A stretch of DNA of 64,000 nt from Candidatus Gastranaerophilales bacterium (GCA_947594025.1 CANQDZ010000001.1:1-64000), one strand, 5' to 3'. Positions 1-9,273 are shown, numbered from the stretch's first letter. Notes: generated by a model from the sequence alone, not told the origin. Program-made: numbers and translations.

Positions 1-453
1 GCTGAAGAAACGGCTCAAGGTACTGCAATTGCCGTTAACTTGTGCGAAATGGCAAAGTTAGAAGTTCCCGTTATTTCGGTTATAACCGGTGAAGGTTGTT
101 CAGGCGGTGCTTTAGGTATTGCGGTTGCAAACAAGGTTATGATTTTAGAGCATGCGTATTATACCGTTATTTCGCCCGAGGGTTGTGCGTCAATCCTGTG
201 GAGAGATGCAAACCAAGCGCAAAAAGCTGCAGAAGTTTTAAAAATAACAGGTGATGACCTTATTAAATTCAATATCGTTGATGAAATCATTAAAGAACCT
301 ATTGGCGGTGCTCATCAAAATCCTGAAGAAATGGCAAAAAATCTTAAAAAATCCATCCTGAAAGCACTTGATGAATATAAAGGTATGACACCTAAACAGC
401 TTAGGGAGCACAGATGTTCTAAGTACAGAGCAATGGGCGTTTTTGAATCATAA
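1..453 (+). CDS. accA: Acetyl-CoA carboxylase carboxyltransferase subunit alpha (3' part)
   Basis: The reading frame is open from base 1, so the 5' part of the gene lies outside the window and about 150 C-terminal residues are present. The product transfers the carboxyl group from carboxybiotin to acetyl-CoA, giving malonyl-CoA, as part of the AccA2D2 cytoplasmic complex for fatty acid synthesis. The crotonase-fold signature GEGCSGGALGI is visible, followed by YTVISPEGCASILW, which is typical of AccA. The gene runs convergently into the TPR gene: only one base separates the two stop codons, and there is no hairpin between them. Identity is firm; only the start is missing. Confidence 0.97.
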   Translation, partial: AEETAQGTAIAVNLCEMAKLEVPVISVITGEGCSGGALGIAVANKVMILEHAYYTVISPEGCASILWRDANQAQKAAEVLKITGDDLIKFNIVDEIIKEPIGGAHQNPEEMAKNLKKSILKALDEYKGMTPKQLREHRCSKYRAMGVFES

Positions 454-454
454 A

Positions 455-1630
455 CTATTTATTCTTTGAAAAGAAAGAAATAATCTTATTCAAAAGACCT
501 TCGTCTTCTTCAAAGGCTTCTTCGTATTTCTTTTCTTCGGCGGTTGTTTCTTCTTCGCCCGCATATTTTCTGTAAAGTCTTAAGTCGCCCTGTTTTTTAT
601 AAAAATCGGCAAGAATTTTAGCGGCTTCTTTGTCCTCATCTATATCGTACAATTTTTGCCAAAATTCGATTGATACAAATTTGTCATCAATCTGCTCATA
701 CAATTTTGCAAGCTCAATTATAACATTTTTGTCTTTTTCGTTTGTATTGTGTGCACTTTGGAATTGCATAACAGCTTCTTCCAATTTGTTTCTTAATTTG
801 TAACAGTAGCCCCAATTTACATGAGCATTAAATTCATCTCCCATACCCTCATATACAAGCGCTTTCATTTGGAAATAAACAGGGTTTGGTTTTGCTTCTT
901 TAACATATTCGTCTAAAACCTTAAGTGTTTCCTCAAACTCTTTTTTATTATAGTGATATTGTGCCAAAAGTTTTAGGTATTCAATTTTATCTTCTTTTTT
1001 GGGAGATTTTTTTGAAATTTCATCTAAAATTTCTTTTGCTTTTTCATCGTCATTTTGCTGAAGATATATTTTAGCTTTAGTCATATCGTTTTGAGCATAT
1101 TCAAGTGCTTTTTCACAGTTGCCAAGCTCAAAGTAAAGATTGGAAACATTATCTTTAAGAACCTTATCATCCTTAAACTTTTCAAGTGCCTGAAGCGCAA
1201 TATTTAAAGCGCTTTCCTTACTTCCTTCGAGAAGATAAAGGGTAATTAAATCGAGGTAAGCATTTTTTTCTTTACCGTCAATTTCAATTACTCTCATAAA
1301 TTCATCTATTGCTTTTAGGCGTTTATTTGTCATTGCATAGAGCTTTGCAAGTTTAAGGTGGGGGGTAAGTTCTGAAGCACTCACATTTATCGCTTTTTTA
1401 CAATCGTTTATTGCATGCTCAAATTTGCCTTGAACAATATTTAAATTTGCACGGGTAATGTAATATTTTAACTTATCCGTATCAAAATATAAGTCCATTA
1501 ATTGAGAATATGATGCAACATCTTCAGGGTTTTTAGAGATTATTTCGTTATATATCTCAATTGCTTTTTCGTAATTATTTTCTTCAAGAGCCGCATTTGC
1601 TCTTTCGTGCAAAGTATCAATATTTGCCAT
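455..1630 (-). CDS. TPR-repeat protein, 391 aa
   Basis: This is a tetratricopeptide-repeat protein with about nine helical repeats covering most of its length. Repeat signatures include NYEKAIEIYNEIISKNPED near residue 18 and later KFEHAINDCKKAI. There is no signal peptide, so it is probably a cytoplasmic scaffold. The C-terminus is acidic (AEEKKYEEAFEEDEG) and then basic. A good ribosome site (GAGGGG) precedes the ATG. It starts 2 nt after the phosphoesterase gene on the same strand and is surely co-transcribed with it. The partner proteins cannot be told from sequence. Confidence 0.9.
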   Translation of the reverse strand: MANIDTLHERANAALEENNYEKAIEIYNEIISKNPEDVASYSQLMDLYFDTDKLKYYITRANLNIVQGKFEHAINDCKKAINVSASELTPHLKLAKLYAMTNKRLKAIDEFMRVIEIDGKEKNAYLDLITLYLLEGSKESALNIALQALEKFKDDKVLKDNVSNLYFELGNCEKALEYAQNDMTKAKIYLQQNDDEKAKEILDEISKKSPKKEDKIEYLKLLAQYHYNKKEFEETLKVLDEYVKEAKPNPVYFQMKALVYEGMGDEFNAHVNWGYCYKLRNKLEEAVMQFQSAHNTNEKDKNVIIELAKLYEQIDDKFVSIEFWQKLYDIDEDKEAAKILADFYKKQGDLRLYRKYAGEEETTAEEKKYEEAFEEDEGLLNKIISFFSKNK

Positions 1631-1632
1631 TA

Positions 1633-2364
1633 CTACCCCTCTAGCATTTTTGCTAATGTTTCGCAGTCGTGAAGACCTCTTTCTCTGATTTTTTGTGCGG
1701 CAAGTTTGTTATCATACGGAACAAAAACATGTTCTACCGTGTATTCCTTTGTTGCGGGATTGATATCAACTACGGCATAGCAAGCCTCTTTTTCAAGAGT
1801 CATTGGTCTTCCGACGCTTCCTACGTTTACGACAGTCTGCCCTGAAGCCAACTGGTATCCGCAAGGCACGTGGGTATGACCGCACAAAATAAGGTCCGCA
1901 TCCGTGTCTTGAATTATTTCTTCAACCTGCTCATCTGATAAATCATCCGTTATATTTTCATCAACTCTCCTTGGCGAACCGTGACACATAAATATTTTAA
2001 TACCCTCTATTGTTATTTCCTTATGAGTCGGGAACAGACCGATAAAATCCATATAGGAAGGTTTAATTATTTCAAGGTCATTCCTGTATGCAAATGCCAT
2101 ACAAGGTGCAATGACGTAGATTTTGTCAAACCCGTCAACTCTCGGATGAGTAAGCATTAAATCCGTGTTGCCTTGGATAATTTCCGCATCATGAGTTGTT
2201 TGTAATTTTTCAATCCTTTGAACAATGCCGTTCGGATCGTATCCTGCAAGCATATAGTCGCCGAGACATAATACTTTCTTACAACACTTAATTTTAATAT
2301 CCGCTAAAACTGCATCGTATGCAAGTGTGTTTCCATGTATATCAGATATAACCGCAATTTTCAT
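1633..2364 (-). CDS. Calcineurin-like metallophosphoesterase (YfcE/MJ0936 type), 243 aa
   Basis: This is a dinuclear-metal phosphodiesterase-fold protein. All five metal motifs are seen in order: SDIHGN (residues 7-12), GDYMLAG, GNTD, CHGSPR and GHTHVP. Length and motif spacing fit the YfcE/MJ0936 family, which hydrolyses phosphodiesters in vitro; the natural substrate here is unknown. It is the first gene of a two-gene minus-strand unit with the TPR gene. Its start codon sits inside a palindrome shared with the divergent ispG start, and no ribosome site is present. A TGCTAATAT box ends 6 nt before the ATG, suggesting a leaderless mRNA. Confidence 0.92.
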   Translation of the reverse strand: MKIAVISDIHGNTLAYDAVLADIKIKCCKKVLCLGDYMLAGYDPNGIVQRIEKLQTTHDAEIIQGNTDLMLTHPRVDGFDKIYVIAPCMAFAYRNDLEIIKPSYMDFIGLFPTHKEITIEGIKIFMCHGSPRRVDENITDDLSDEQVEEIIQDTDADLILCGHTHVPCGYQLASGQTVVNVGSVGRPMTLEKEACYAVVDINPATKEYTVEHVFVPYDNKLAAQKIRERGLHDCETLAKMLEG

Positions 2365-2381
2365 GCTATTATATTAGCATG
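2362..2381. promoter_or_regulatory. Bidirectional leaderless promoter in a palindrome
   Basis: The 20-bp palindrome has perfect 7-bp arms (CATGCTA / TAGCATG), and its two ends are the start codons of the divergent phosphoesterase (minus) and ispG (plus) genes. On plus, TGC-TATTAT (2364-2372) is followed by 6 nt and then the ispG ATG. On minus, TGC-TAATAT (2379-2371) is followed by 6 nt and then the phosphoesterase ATG. Both are TGn-extended -10 boxes whose expected +1 is the A of the ATG. There is no room for a ribosome-binding site. The promoter function is inferred. Confidence 0.6.
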
Positions 2382-3437
2382 GTTATTGAAAAAAAACAAA
2401 TCCAAATAGGTGATATAAAAATAGGAAAAGGCGCCCCCATAAGTGTTCAGTCTATGACAAACACAAAAACTGACGACATTAAAGGGACTTTATATCAAAT
2501 AGAGGAACTTAAGGATTACGGCTGCGAAATAGTAAGACTTGCGGTTTTAAACAAAAGCTGCGCGGAAGCAATTAAAGAAATAAAAAGAAAATCGCCCCTT
2601 CCGATTGTTGCAGACATCCATTTTGATTACAGGCTTGCCTTAACATGTCTTAACAACGGCGTTGACGGGTTAAGATTAAACCCCGGTAATATTGGCGGAG
2701 TTGAACATGTGAGAGAGGTTGTACGCTTAGCCAAAAAAACAAAAATTCCGATAAGAATAGGGGTAAATGGCGGTTCTCTTGAAAAAGAACTTGAACAAGA
2801 TACATCCCTTACAATTCCTCAAAAAATGGTAAAAAGCGCACTTTCACATATAAAAATATTGGAAGACCTTGATTTTGACCTTATAAAAGTGTCTTTAAAA
2901 TCCAGCGATGTTAAATCAACGGTTGAAGCATACAGACAAATATACGAAATTATCCCTTATCCTTTACATGTAGGTATTACAGAAGCTGGAACCATGAGAA
3001 TGGGAATTATAAAATCCGCAATCGGGATAGGAAGCCTTTTGCTTGACGGAATAGGGGACACCATAAGAGTTTCCTTAACGGAAAATCCTACAGAAGAAGT
3101 AAAAGCGGCATGGGATATTTTAAAAACGTTAAAATTAAGAAATCATGGCGTAAATTTTGTGTCATGTCCTACTTGCGGAAGAACGCAGATTGATTTAATA
3201 AATCTTGCAAAATCGGTTGAAGAAAGATTTAAAAATCTAAATCAATCAATCACAATTGCAACAATGGGCTGTGCGGTAAACGGTCCAAATGAGGCTCGCC
3301 ATGCAGATTATGGAATTGCGGGCGGAATTAGCGAAGGTTATATTTTCAAAAAGGGAGAACTTATTAAAAAAGTTCCTCAGGAAAATTTGCTTAACGAATT
3401 AGAAAAAATTATATCCGATGATATAAAATTACATTAA
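2379..3437 (+). CDS. ispG: 4-hydroxy-3-methylbut-2-enyl diphosphate synthase (IspG/GcpE)
   Basis: This enzyme performs the penultimate step of the MEP isoprenoid pathway, the reductive ring opening of MEcPP to HMBPP. At 352 aa it matches the short bacterial two-domain form (TIM barrel plus iron-sulfur domain). The opening SVQSMTNTKTDD and the barrel motif VADIHFDYRLAL are diagnostic. The [4Fe-4S] ligands are in SCPTCGRTQIDL and MGCAVNGPNEA near the C-terminus. The ATG lies in the shared palindrome, so the transcript is probably leaderless. Confidence 0.97.
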   Translation: MVIEKKQIQIGDIKIGKGAPISVQSMTNTKTDDIKGTLYQIEELKDYGCEIVRLAVLNKSCAEAIKEIKRKSPLPIVADIHFDYRLALTCLNNGVDGLRLNPGNIGGVEHVREVVRLAKKTKIPIRIGVNGGSLEKELEQDTSLTIPQKMVKSALSHIKILEDLDFDLIKVSLKSSDVKSTVEAYRQIYEIIPYPLHVGITEAGTMRMGIIKSAIGIGSLLLDGIGDTIRVSLTENPTEEVKAAWDILKTLKLRNHGVNFVSCPTCGRTQIDLINLAKSVEERFKNLNQSITIATMGCAVNGPNEARHADYGIAGGISEGYIFKKGELIKKVPQENLLNELEKIISDDIKLH

Positions 3438-3441
3438 ATAG

Positions 3442-3470
3442 TTGGTTAAATTTTAAAAATAATATATAAT
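3442..3470 (+). promoter_or_regulatory. Sigma-70-type promoter of the small exported protein gene
   Basis: A TTGGTT -35 (3442-3447), a 17-nt spacer and a perfect TATAAT -10 (3465-3470) lie in the short gap after ispG. A second TATAAT at 3481-3486 is closer to the gene, but it would start transcription inside the ribosome site AGAGGT, so the upstream box is preferred. Confidence 0.55.
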
Positions 3471-3501
3471 AATATTAAAGTATAATTAAAGAGGTAAATT
3501 A

Positions 3502-3906
3502 ATGAAAAAGATATTTTTTACTTTGGTGTTAATAATCGTCATGGCTCCGCTTGCTCAAGCAGGGATTATGGAAGGCAGAATGACCGATAATGATATGATG
3601 TTAAAAACCGATTACAGCGAATCGGCAGCTCGAATTATAGATACGGTTCGCCACCATAATAACTATGATATGGATTATTATTATGAAAGAGTTTACACGG
3701 ACAGTTATCCTGAAGACTTTGGCGAATATGCCGCTTTATACTACAGAAAAATAAAAGCATGGTTTGACCCTATGGCTGATGACAGATACTTTGGAGACCA
3801 TGAGGTTAACTTTGACAACAAGTTCTTCCAAATGGAACCGAGTTTCAGAGATTATTTAAGAAACGCTAAAAATGCAAATAACGGCAGAGTAGAAGAATCT
3901 CTGTAA
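3502..3906 (+). CDS. Small exported protein of unknown function, 134 aa
   Basis: I do not recognise this protein. It begins with a clear Sec signal peptide: basic MKK, a hydrophobic core FFTLVLIIVMAPL, and a likely cleavage site after AQA (residue 20). The mature part of about 114 residues is rich in Tyr, Asp and Met, with YYYERVYTDSYPEDF in the middle, and contains no cysteine. It is probably periplasmic or outer-surface. It stands alone, with its own promoter, ribosome site (AGAGGT) and a terminator directly downstream. Confidence 0.75.
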   Translation: MKKIFFTLVLIIVMAPLAQAGIMEGRMTDNDMMLKTDYSESAARIIDTVRHHNNYDMDYYYERVYTDSYPEDFGEYAALYYRKIKAWFDPMADDRYFGDHEVNFDNKFFQMEPSFRDYLRNAKNANNGRVEESL

Positions 3907-3926
3907 GTAAATTAAATATGTTTAAA

Positions 3927-3959
3927 AAAATAACTCCTGTTTAAAACGGGAGTTATTTT
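3927..3959. terminator. Bidirectional intrinsic terminator
   Basis: Inverted arms AAAATAACTCC (3927-3937) and GGAGTTATTTT (3949-3959) form a strong stem, with T-runs on both sides. It sits between the convergent exported-protein gene and the aldolase gene and can serve both. Confidence 0.85.
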
Positions 3960-3981
3960 TGTTATTTAATACCTGCGTTTA

Positions 3982-4941
3982 CTAGTCGTCGGCATGTCCT
4001 GCAGTACCGAGAACATCTGTCATTTTATGTTTAACCATTTCTTTGACTGCTGTTCTTCCGGGGCCCATATACTCTCTCGGGTCAAATTTTTCAGGATGTT
4101 CAATAAAGAATTCTCTGATTGTAGATGTCATGGCAAGTCTCAAGTCAGTATCAATGTTAATTTTTGCAACACCGTGAGCTGATGCATATTTAAGCATATC
4201 TTCAGGAACGCCTTGTGCATTCGGAAGGTTTCCGCCATATTTATTACATTTCGCAACAAAATCAGCAGGAACGGAAGATGAACCGTGAAGAACGATTGGA
4301 TAATCGCCAAAGCCTGCTTCTTTAAGAGCATCTTTAATTTCTTTTAGTCTTTCAAAGTCTAATTTTGCTTCACCTGCAAATTTGTATGCACCGTGTGAAG
4401 TACCGATTGCAATTGCAAGTGAATCACAACCTGTTTGTTTAACAAATTCAACAGCTTCTTTAACGTTAGTATATTTAGCATCTTTGCTGTCAACATTTAC
4501 GTCGTCTTCAACGCCTGCAAGTTTACCGAGTTCGGCTTCAACTGAAACACCTCTTTCGTGAGCATATTCAACAACTTTTTTAGTTAAAGCAACGTTTTCA
4601 TCAAACGGAAATCTTGAACCGTCTATCATAACTGAAGAAAAACCGCCGTCGATACAAGATTTGCAAATTTCAAAATCTGCACCGTGGTCTAAGTGTAATG
4701 CTATAGGAACAGTTGTTGTTGCCAAAGCTGCTTCAACAAGTTTTATAAGATAAGTTTGGTTTGCGTATTTTCTTGCGCCTGCTGAAACTTGAAGGATAAT
4801 AGGACTTCTTGTTTCTTCGGCAGCCTCAGCAATACCTTGAAGAATTTCCATGTTGTTTACATTGTATGCACCAATTGCATAACCGCCTGCAAGGGCTTTT
4901 TTGAACATTTCTCCTGTTCCGACTAATTTTCTTTCGCTCAT
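3982..4941 (-). CDS. fba: Class II fructose-bisphosphate aldolase, 319 aa
   Basis: This is a zinc-dependent aldolase that cleaves fructose-1,6-bisphosphate to DHAP and glyceraldehyde-3-phosphate in glycolysis, and runs the reverse reaction in gluconeogenesis. Metal-binding histidines are visible in LHLDHGADFE and in LHGSSSVP. The phosphate-binding and loop motifs GTSHGAYK and KINIDTDLRLAM are present. The length is usual for the FbaA family. The ribosome site GAGGA lies 6 nt before the ATG. The gene is monocistronic, with a shared terminator downstream and a 156-nt AT-rich gap upstream in which I see no clear promoter consensus. Confidence 0.95.
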   Translation of the reverse strand: MSERKLVGTGEMFKKALAGGYAIGAYNVNNMEILQGIAEAAEETRSPIILQVSAGARKYANQTYLIKLVEAALATTTVPIALHLDHGADFEICKSCIDGGFSSVMIDGSRFPFDENVALTKKVVEYAHERGVSVEAELGKLAGVEDDVNVDSKDAKYTNVKEAVEFVKQTGCDSLAIAIGTSHGAYKFAGEAKLDFERLKEIKDALKEAGFGDYPIVLHGSSSVPADFVAKCNKYGGNLPNAQGVPEDMLKYASAHGVAKINIDTDLRLAMTSTIREFFIEHPEKFDPREYMGPGRTAVKEMVKHKMTDVLGTAGHADD

Positions 4942-5109
4942 TTTTTAATCCTCATAAATAATTCTTTAAACACAAGTAATTTACAACAAATAAACTTTTA
5001 AAACAAGCACAATTTATTAAGAAATATTAAATTAAGCGGAATAAAAGGAAAAAAAATTATTTACAAGTTTTATACATTCAAAATAAAAATAAGAAAGGTG
5101 TTGTTAGAT

Positions 5110-6909
5110 ATGAAAGTTGAAAAAATTTCTCAAAACCAAGTTTTTAAAGGCATGATGGGCATAAAAGTTCAAGAGCAGCCAAAACAGCCGCAAGAATCAT
5201 CAATCAAATCCTTAATGGACTCAGACTCATCCGCAACCTTAAAATCAATTATAAACTTTAAGGGCGCAGGTAAAGCCTCAGAATACGCAAAAAGCTTTGT
5301 ATCAAATACAGAAATAAGAGTTCCCGATTTATTTAATATCAGCGAAAATATCCATCTTAGCTTAGAAGATATGGAGCCAAACCAAAGGAAATTAAATACG
5401 GCAGGTTTAAACATTGTAAAAACAGAGGGAGAAAATTCAACTAAAATTAAAATCAAAAACGACAAAGAAAACGTTATATTTGAAGGTGAGGTAGAAAAAG
5501 GAGCGGAAACACCAAAAGTAATTTACAAACAAGGTAAATACATGCCTGAAATTACCCTAAAAGATGAACACCTAAACGGTTCGGTTGTAAAAATGTTCTC
5601 AGGCAGTAAAGTTGAAGGCGACGGCTTTAAATTTGTTATGCCCGGTGACTACACCGACCTTGGAACAGGAAAAAATAAAAACATCAGCTTTACGGGCAAC
5701 ACTGTAATTACAACATTAAATAAAGAACCCAGAACACAAAATGCCGTTGACTTATATATGTCATCAGACTTAATCGGCAAAACAACAAAAGGGGATTATA
5801 CGGACATCGTTGAAGAATATCAACCGACAGTAGTTATCCCTGCAGGCGGCTTTGGCGAACGTTTCAAAAATATGACGAGAGAAGCTGAAAACAAGCCTTC
5901 ATATATGCTTCCGACAGCCGACGAATACAGAATTATTGCAACAGCTCTTAACATGGCATCTGCTGCAGGTGTAATTGATGAAGATTCTTCAAAAAATAAT
6001 TTGACATACTTAAGCCAAAATCATGAAATTGAAGGCGAAAATATCAAACAAATTCCCAAATATAAAACAGACGGCGGCGCAATCGCATACGGTCTTGATG
6101 AAGATTATATTGACAGACATAAAGATATGATTGTTCTAAATGGCGATATCATTTCTAACGCAGACATCACAAGAGCATACAAGGCTTTAAAAACACTGCC
6201 TCATGCAGCTCTCGTTATTCCTTACTATCCAGTTAATGCCGAAAGAGCTAAATCATTTGGTCTTTTAGGTTTTGATGAAGATGAGTACGGAAATACGCAA
6301 TTAACATCATTTGTTGAAAAGACACCTTACACGGATAAATCACCTTTACCTGAAGATTTTTCATCAGATGAAGACTACAAAAAAGCAATTCAGGGATATA
6401 TTGATGCACAAAAAGCATTAAGCCCGATTGATAAAAAATCATTCCTCGCAAACCCGGGCATATACCTTTTAAGCGAAGAAGCAACAAAAGTTCTGAGACA
6501 TATGGGAATTAAAGACCCTGCTTCAACAGGTTTAGGCGGAAGCGTAATGCCCGAAATCGTAAGATTATGTAATGAAGGCAAATTAGTTGATAAAGACGGC
6601 AACAAAATGAAGGCATACACCGTTCCGTTAGAAACAAAAGGCGGAAAACCCGCATTCTGGGATGATATCGGAACTGCTGAAGCATATTTATCAACAATTA
6701 AACAAATAGCGAAAGAAACATCAGAAAAAGGTACCGGAGTTGATAACTTCTACTATGGTATGCCGACGTTCGTTCTTGAAGACTTCGTGAAAAACGCAGA
6801 CTTAGATACAGGCGTGTTATATATGTCAGATGAATCAAGAGCTAATGTTGAAAACTTTAAAGAACAACATAATGTTTCCGAGTTTTGCGGAAATATATTT
6901 GCTGTATAA
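5110..6909 (+). CDS. Nucleotidyltransferase-fold protein with a long novel N-terminal region, 599 aa
   Basis: Residues from about 235 to the C-terminus form a sugar-1-phosphate nucleotidyltransferase domain. The loop VVIPAGGFGERF is present, then the acceptor-side motif NKPSYMLPT, the metal site VLNGDIISNADI, and the GlgC/RmlA-like tail AFWDDIGTAEAYL. The first 230 residues match nothing I know. They are low in hydrophobics, with Gly/Asn-rich beta-like segments (INFKGAGK, ISFTGNT) and no signal peptide. I chose the ATG at 5110 because the GTG at 5098 overlaps the ribosome site AAAGGTG. The substrate is unknown; glucose-1-phosphate is possible. The gene is monocistronic and ends at a perfect terminator. 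Confidence 0.8.
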   Translation: MKVEKISQNQVFKGMMGIKVQEQPKQPQESSIKSLMDSDSSATLKSIINFKGAGKASEYAKSFVSNTEIRVPDLFNISENIHLSLEDMEPNQRKLNTAGLNIVKTEGENSTKIKIKNDKENVIFEGEVEKGAETPKVIYKQGKYMPEITLKDEHLNGSVVKMFSGSKVEGDGFKFVMPGDYTDLGTGKNKNISFTGNTVITTLNKEPRTQNAVDLYMSSDLIGKTTKGDYTDIVEEYQPTVVIPAGGFGERFKNMTREAENKPSYMLPTADEYRIIATALNMASAAGVIDEDSSKNNLTYLSQNHEIEGENIKQIPKYKTDGGAIAYGLDEDYIDRHKDMIVLNGDIISNADITRAYKALKTLPHAALVIPYYPVNAERAKSFGLLGFDEDEYGNTQLTSFVEKTPYTDKSPLPEDFSSDEDYKKAIQGYIDAQKALSPIDKKSFLANPGIYLLSEEATKVLRHMGIKDPASTGLGGSVMPEIVRLCNEGKLVDKDGNKMKAYTVPLETKGGKPAFWDDIGTAEAYLSTIKQIAKETSEKGTGVDNFYYGMPTFVLEDFVKNADLDTGVLYMSDESRANVENFKEQHNVSEFCGNIFAV

Positions 6910-6926
6910 TAAACGCGAAAGATAAG

Positions 6927-6958
6927 AAAAAGCTCGAAGAAATTTCTTCGAGCTTTTT
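6927..6958. terminator. Bidirectional intrinsic terminator
   Basis: A perfect 16-bp inverted repeat with no unpaired loop has AAAAAGCTCGAAGAAA as its left arm, so A- and T-runs flank both sides. It separates the convergent nucleotidyltransferase and helicase genes; the helicase stop codon touches its right end. Confidence 0.9.
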
Positions 6959-9273
6959 TATTCGATATTTACAGGTTCCATATTAATTGCCTTAATTGCA
7001 ATTTTTGCATTCTCAACCAGATTTAAATTTACATTTTCAAGAATTGTTATCTGCCTTAAAATGTCAATTGTGCGTTTAAATGCCCTTACAACATCTCCTT
7101 GAGAAAAATCGTTTTCACTAAACAATGTATCCCAGATTTCCGAGCTTTTATCTTCTCCTTCGATGTTTTTTGAAGTCCAAAGTTCAATCAAAGAGCAGAA
7201 CTGAGAATTTAAATTCATGGCATTTTCAACGTTATGTTCATGCTCTAAGAAATTTATTTGACGCCTTATGTCCTTAATTTTTCCGAGAGTTTTCCTTACA
7301 TTTTTGCATGGGGGAATTGACGAATATTCGTCTAAATTTCTGTTTTCTTCAGATGAAACTGCGCACATAACTGACGCAAGTTCAACGGGAGTCAGGTCAT
7401 CTAAAAGACCCCTTAGGATAATTTCGCTTATATATAGCTCGTTTTCCGCACGAAGCGCCATAGGCACTTTTCCTTTTTCCGTCGGAAAATCATCTTTAAT
7501 ATTTCCCGTTTGTTCAAGAATGTCCTTGTGTGCTAAAAATTTTTGCCAGTAAATATCTTTTTGAAAATCTATATCTTTTTCAAGTTTTTTAATTTTCTTT
7601 AAATATCTTTCGGAAATTTCAAGCTCTTTTTTGTGTTTTTGGTAAGACTTGCAGTTATCGCAGCGAAATTTTTCCATATTTTTTCTTAATTCTTTTGATT
7701 TTTGGATAAAATCAATCGCTTCTTTGCTCATTCCTTTTTTGCCCGCTTGTTTTTTTAATGTTTTTGCAATAGTTCTTGCTTCAACAAACATATTTTTCCA
7801 CTTGATAAACTCAAGCATATCTTCAGTTTTATGGTGATAAGGGCAAGGATAATTTTTAACATCATTAATTTTTTCTTTGTAAAATTCAAGTTCTTTAACT
7901 AAAGGCGCGGTTCTGTCCGTTGACGAAAAATATCCAAAGGTTTTCAAAATAAGTTCTTTGGCATCTTCAATACTAAATCTTTGGAGAAGATTTAAGACCA
8001 TGGAATATCCCGGAGAAAATTTGCTTTCAAGCGGGTTTGCACCCGCAGTTGCAAGAGCTGCAACTTCAATCGGGGTTTGAAAAGGAGTTCCCACTATGAC
8101 GACATACCCTATCTTGTCCATACCGCGTCTTCCCGCTCTGCCCGACATCTGCAAAAATTCATTTGCGGTAAGAAGCCTGTGTCCGTTATCTCCTCTTTTT
8201 GAGATTGAGCTTATAACGGTTGTTCTTGCAGGCATGTTTATTCCTGCAGCCAGCGTTTCCGTTGCAAACACCATTTTAATAAGCCCTTTTTGGAAAAGCC
8301 TTTCAACAAGAACCTTCCAAGAGGGCAATAATCCGGCATGGTGAGATGCTACGCCGTTTTGAAGAAGTTCAATTTGTTCATTGTTTTCAAGATACGGGTT
8401 TTCTTTTATATACTCGTCAATAATAGCTTGTGCCTCGAGCATTTCTTCTTTTGTAAGCAGATCAAGCCCAACGCATTTTTTTGCATTTTCGTCGCATTTT
8501 TTTCTTGAAAAAGTAAAATATATTGCAGGAAGCATATCCCTTTCGTTTAGAACGGATGTGATTTTTGCAACGGGATTTTGAGGTTTTTTCCTGCTGAAAT
8601 GTTTGTATTTGCTTTCAGGTTTTATTTTACTGTTCAATTGTCCGTTTGGAGTAAGCAAGGGCAGTATTTCATAAGGTTTTGAGCTGTCGTAATAATAAAA
8701 TTTTAAAGGAACCGGCCTGAAATCCGTGTAAACAAGTTCCGTTCCTGAATGTACGGAATTTATCCAATCGGTTAATTGTTTTGAGTTTTGGACGGTTGCA
8801 CTCAGTGCAATTATTTGAATATTAACAGGGCAATAAATAATGCTTTCTTCCCAAACCGTCCCTCTTTGTTCATCATTCATATAATGAACTTCATCCAATA
8901 CAACATATTTGACATCTTTTAAATTATCCCTCACGGTTCCAAATGTCGTTCCATACAACATATTTCTAAAAACCTCGGTTGTCATAACAACAATTTGGGC
9001 ATCTCTGTTAACTGATGTATCACCCGTTAAAAGACCAACTCTGCTTTCGCCATATTGTCTTGAAAAATCGTAAAATTTTTGATTAGACAAAGCTTTGAGG
9101 GGGGTTGTATAAAAAATCCTCTGATTATTTTCTAAAGCTAAGTGTATGGCGCTTTGTGCAATAACTGTTTTTCCCGCACCGGTCGGCGCACATACAACAA
9201 CACTTTTTCCCTCTTGTATAAAATTTATAGCCTCTTTTTGAAAATCATCCAGCTCAAAATTAAAACCGTACAT
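6958..9273 (-). CDS. Ski2/Mtr4-like superfamily 2 RNA helicase, 771 aa
   Basis: This is an ATP-dependent helicase of the Ski2-like family, probably acting in RNA turnover or processing. Motifs in order are APTGAGKT (Walker A, near residue 29), TTPLKALSNQK (Ia), DEVHYMND (DEVH box), SATV (III) and MSGRAGRRGMD (VI). The C-terminal third is helical and DSHCT-like, with a possible metal site YPCPYH...CDNCKSYQK in the linker. Cyanobacteria also carry Ski2-like proteins. There is no ribosome site: TGC-TAATAT ends 7 nt before the ATG, suggesting a leaderless mRNA. Confidence 0.9.
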   Translation of the reverse strand: MYGFNFELDDFQKEAINFIQEGKSVVVCAPTGAGKTVIAQSAIHLALENNQRIFYTTPLKALSNQKFYDFSRQYGESRVGLLTGDTSVNRDAQIVVMTTEVFRNMLYGTTFGTVRDNLKDVKYVVLDEVHYMNDEQRGTVWEESIIYCPVNIQIIALSATVQNSKQLTDWINSVHSGTELVYTDFRPVPLKFYYYDSSKPYEILPLLTPNGQLNSKIKPESKYKHFSRKKPQNPVAKITSVLNERDMLPAIYFTFSRKKCDENAKKCVGLDLLTKEEMLEAQAIIDEYIKENPYLENNEQIELLQNGVASHHAGLLPSWKVLVERLFQKGLIKMVFATETLAAGINMPARTTVISSISKRGDNGHRLLTANEFLQMSGRAGRRGMDKIGYVVIVGTPFQTPIEVAALATAGANPLESKFSPGYSMVLNLLQRFSIEDAKELILKTFGYFSSTDRTAPLVKELEFYKEKINDVKNYPCPYHHKTEDMLEFIKWKNMFVEARTIAKTLKKQAGKKGMSKEAIDFIQKSKELRKNMEKFRCDNCKSYQKHKKELEISERYLKKIKKLEKDIDFQKDIYWQKFLAHKDILEQTGNIKDDFPTEKGKVPMALRAENELYISEIILRGLLDDLTPVELASVMCAVSSEENRNLDEYSSIPPCKNVRKTLGKIKDIRRQINFLEHEHNVENAMNLNSQFCSLIELWTSKNIEGEDKSSEIWDTLFSENDFSQGDVVRAFKRTIDILRQITILENVNLNLVENAKIAIKAINMEPVNIE

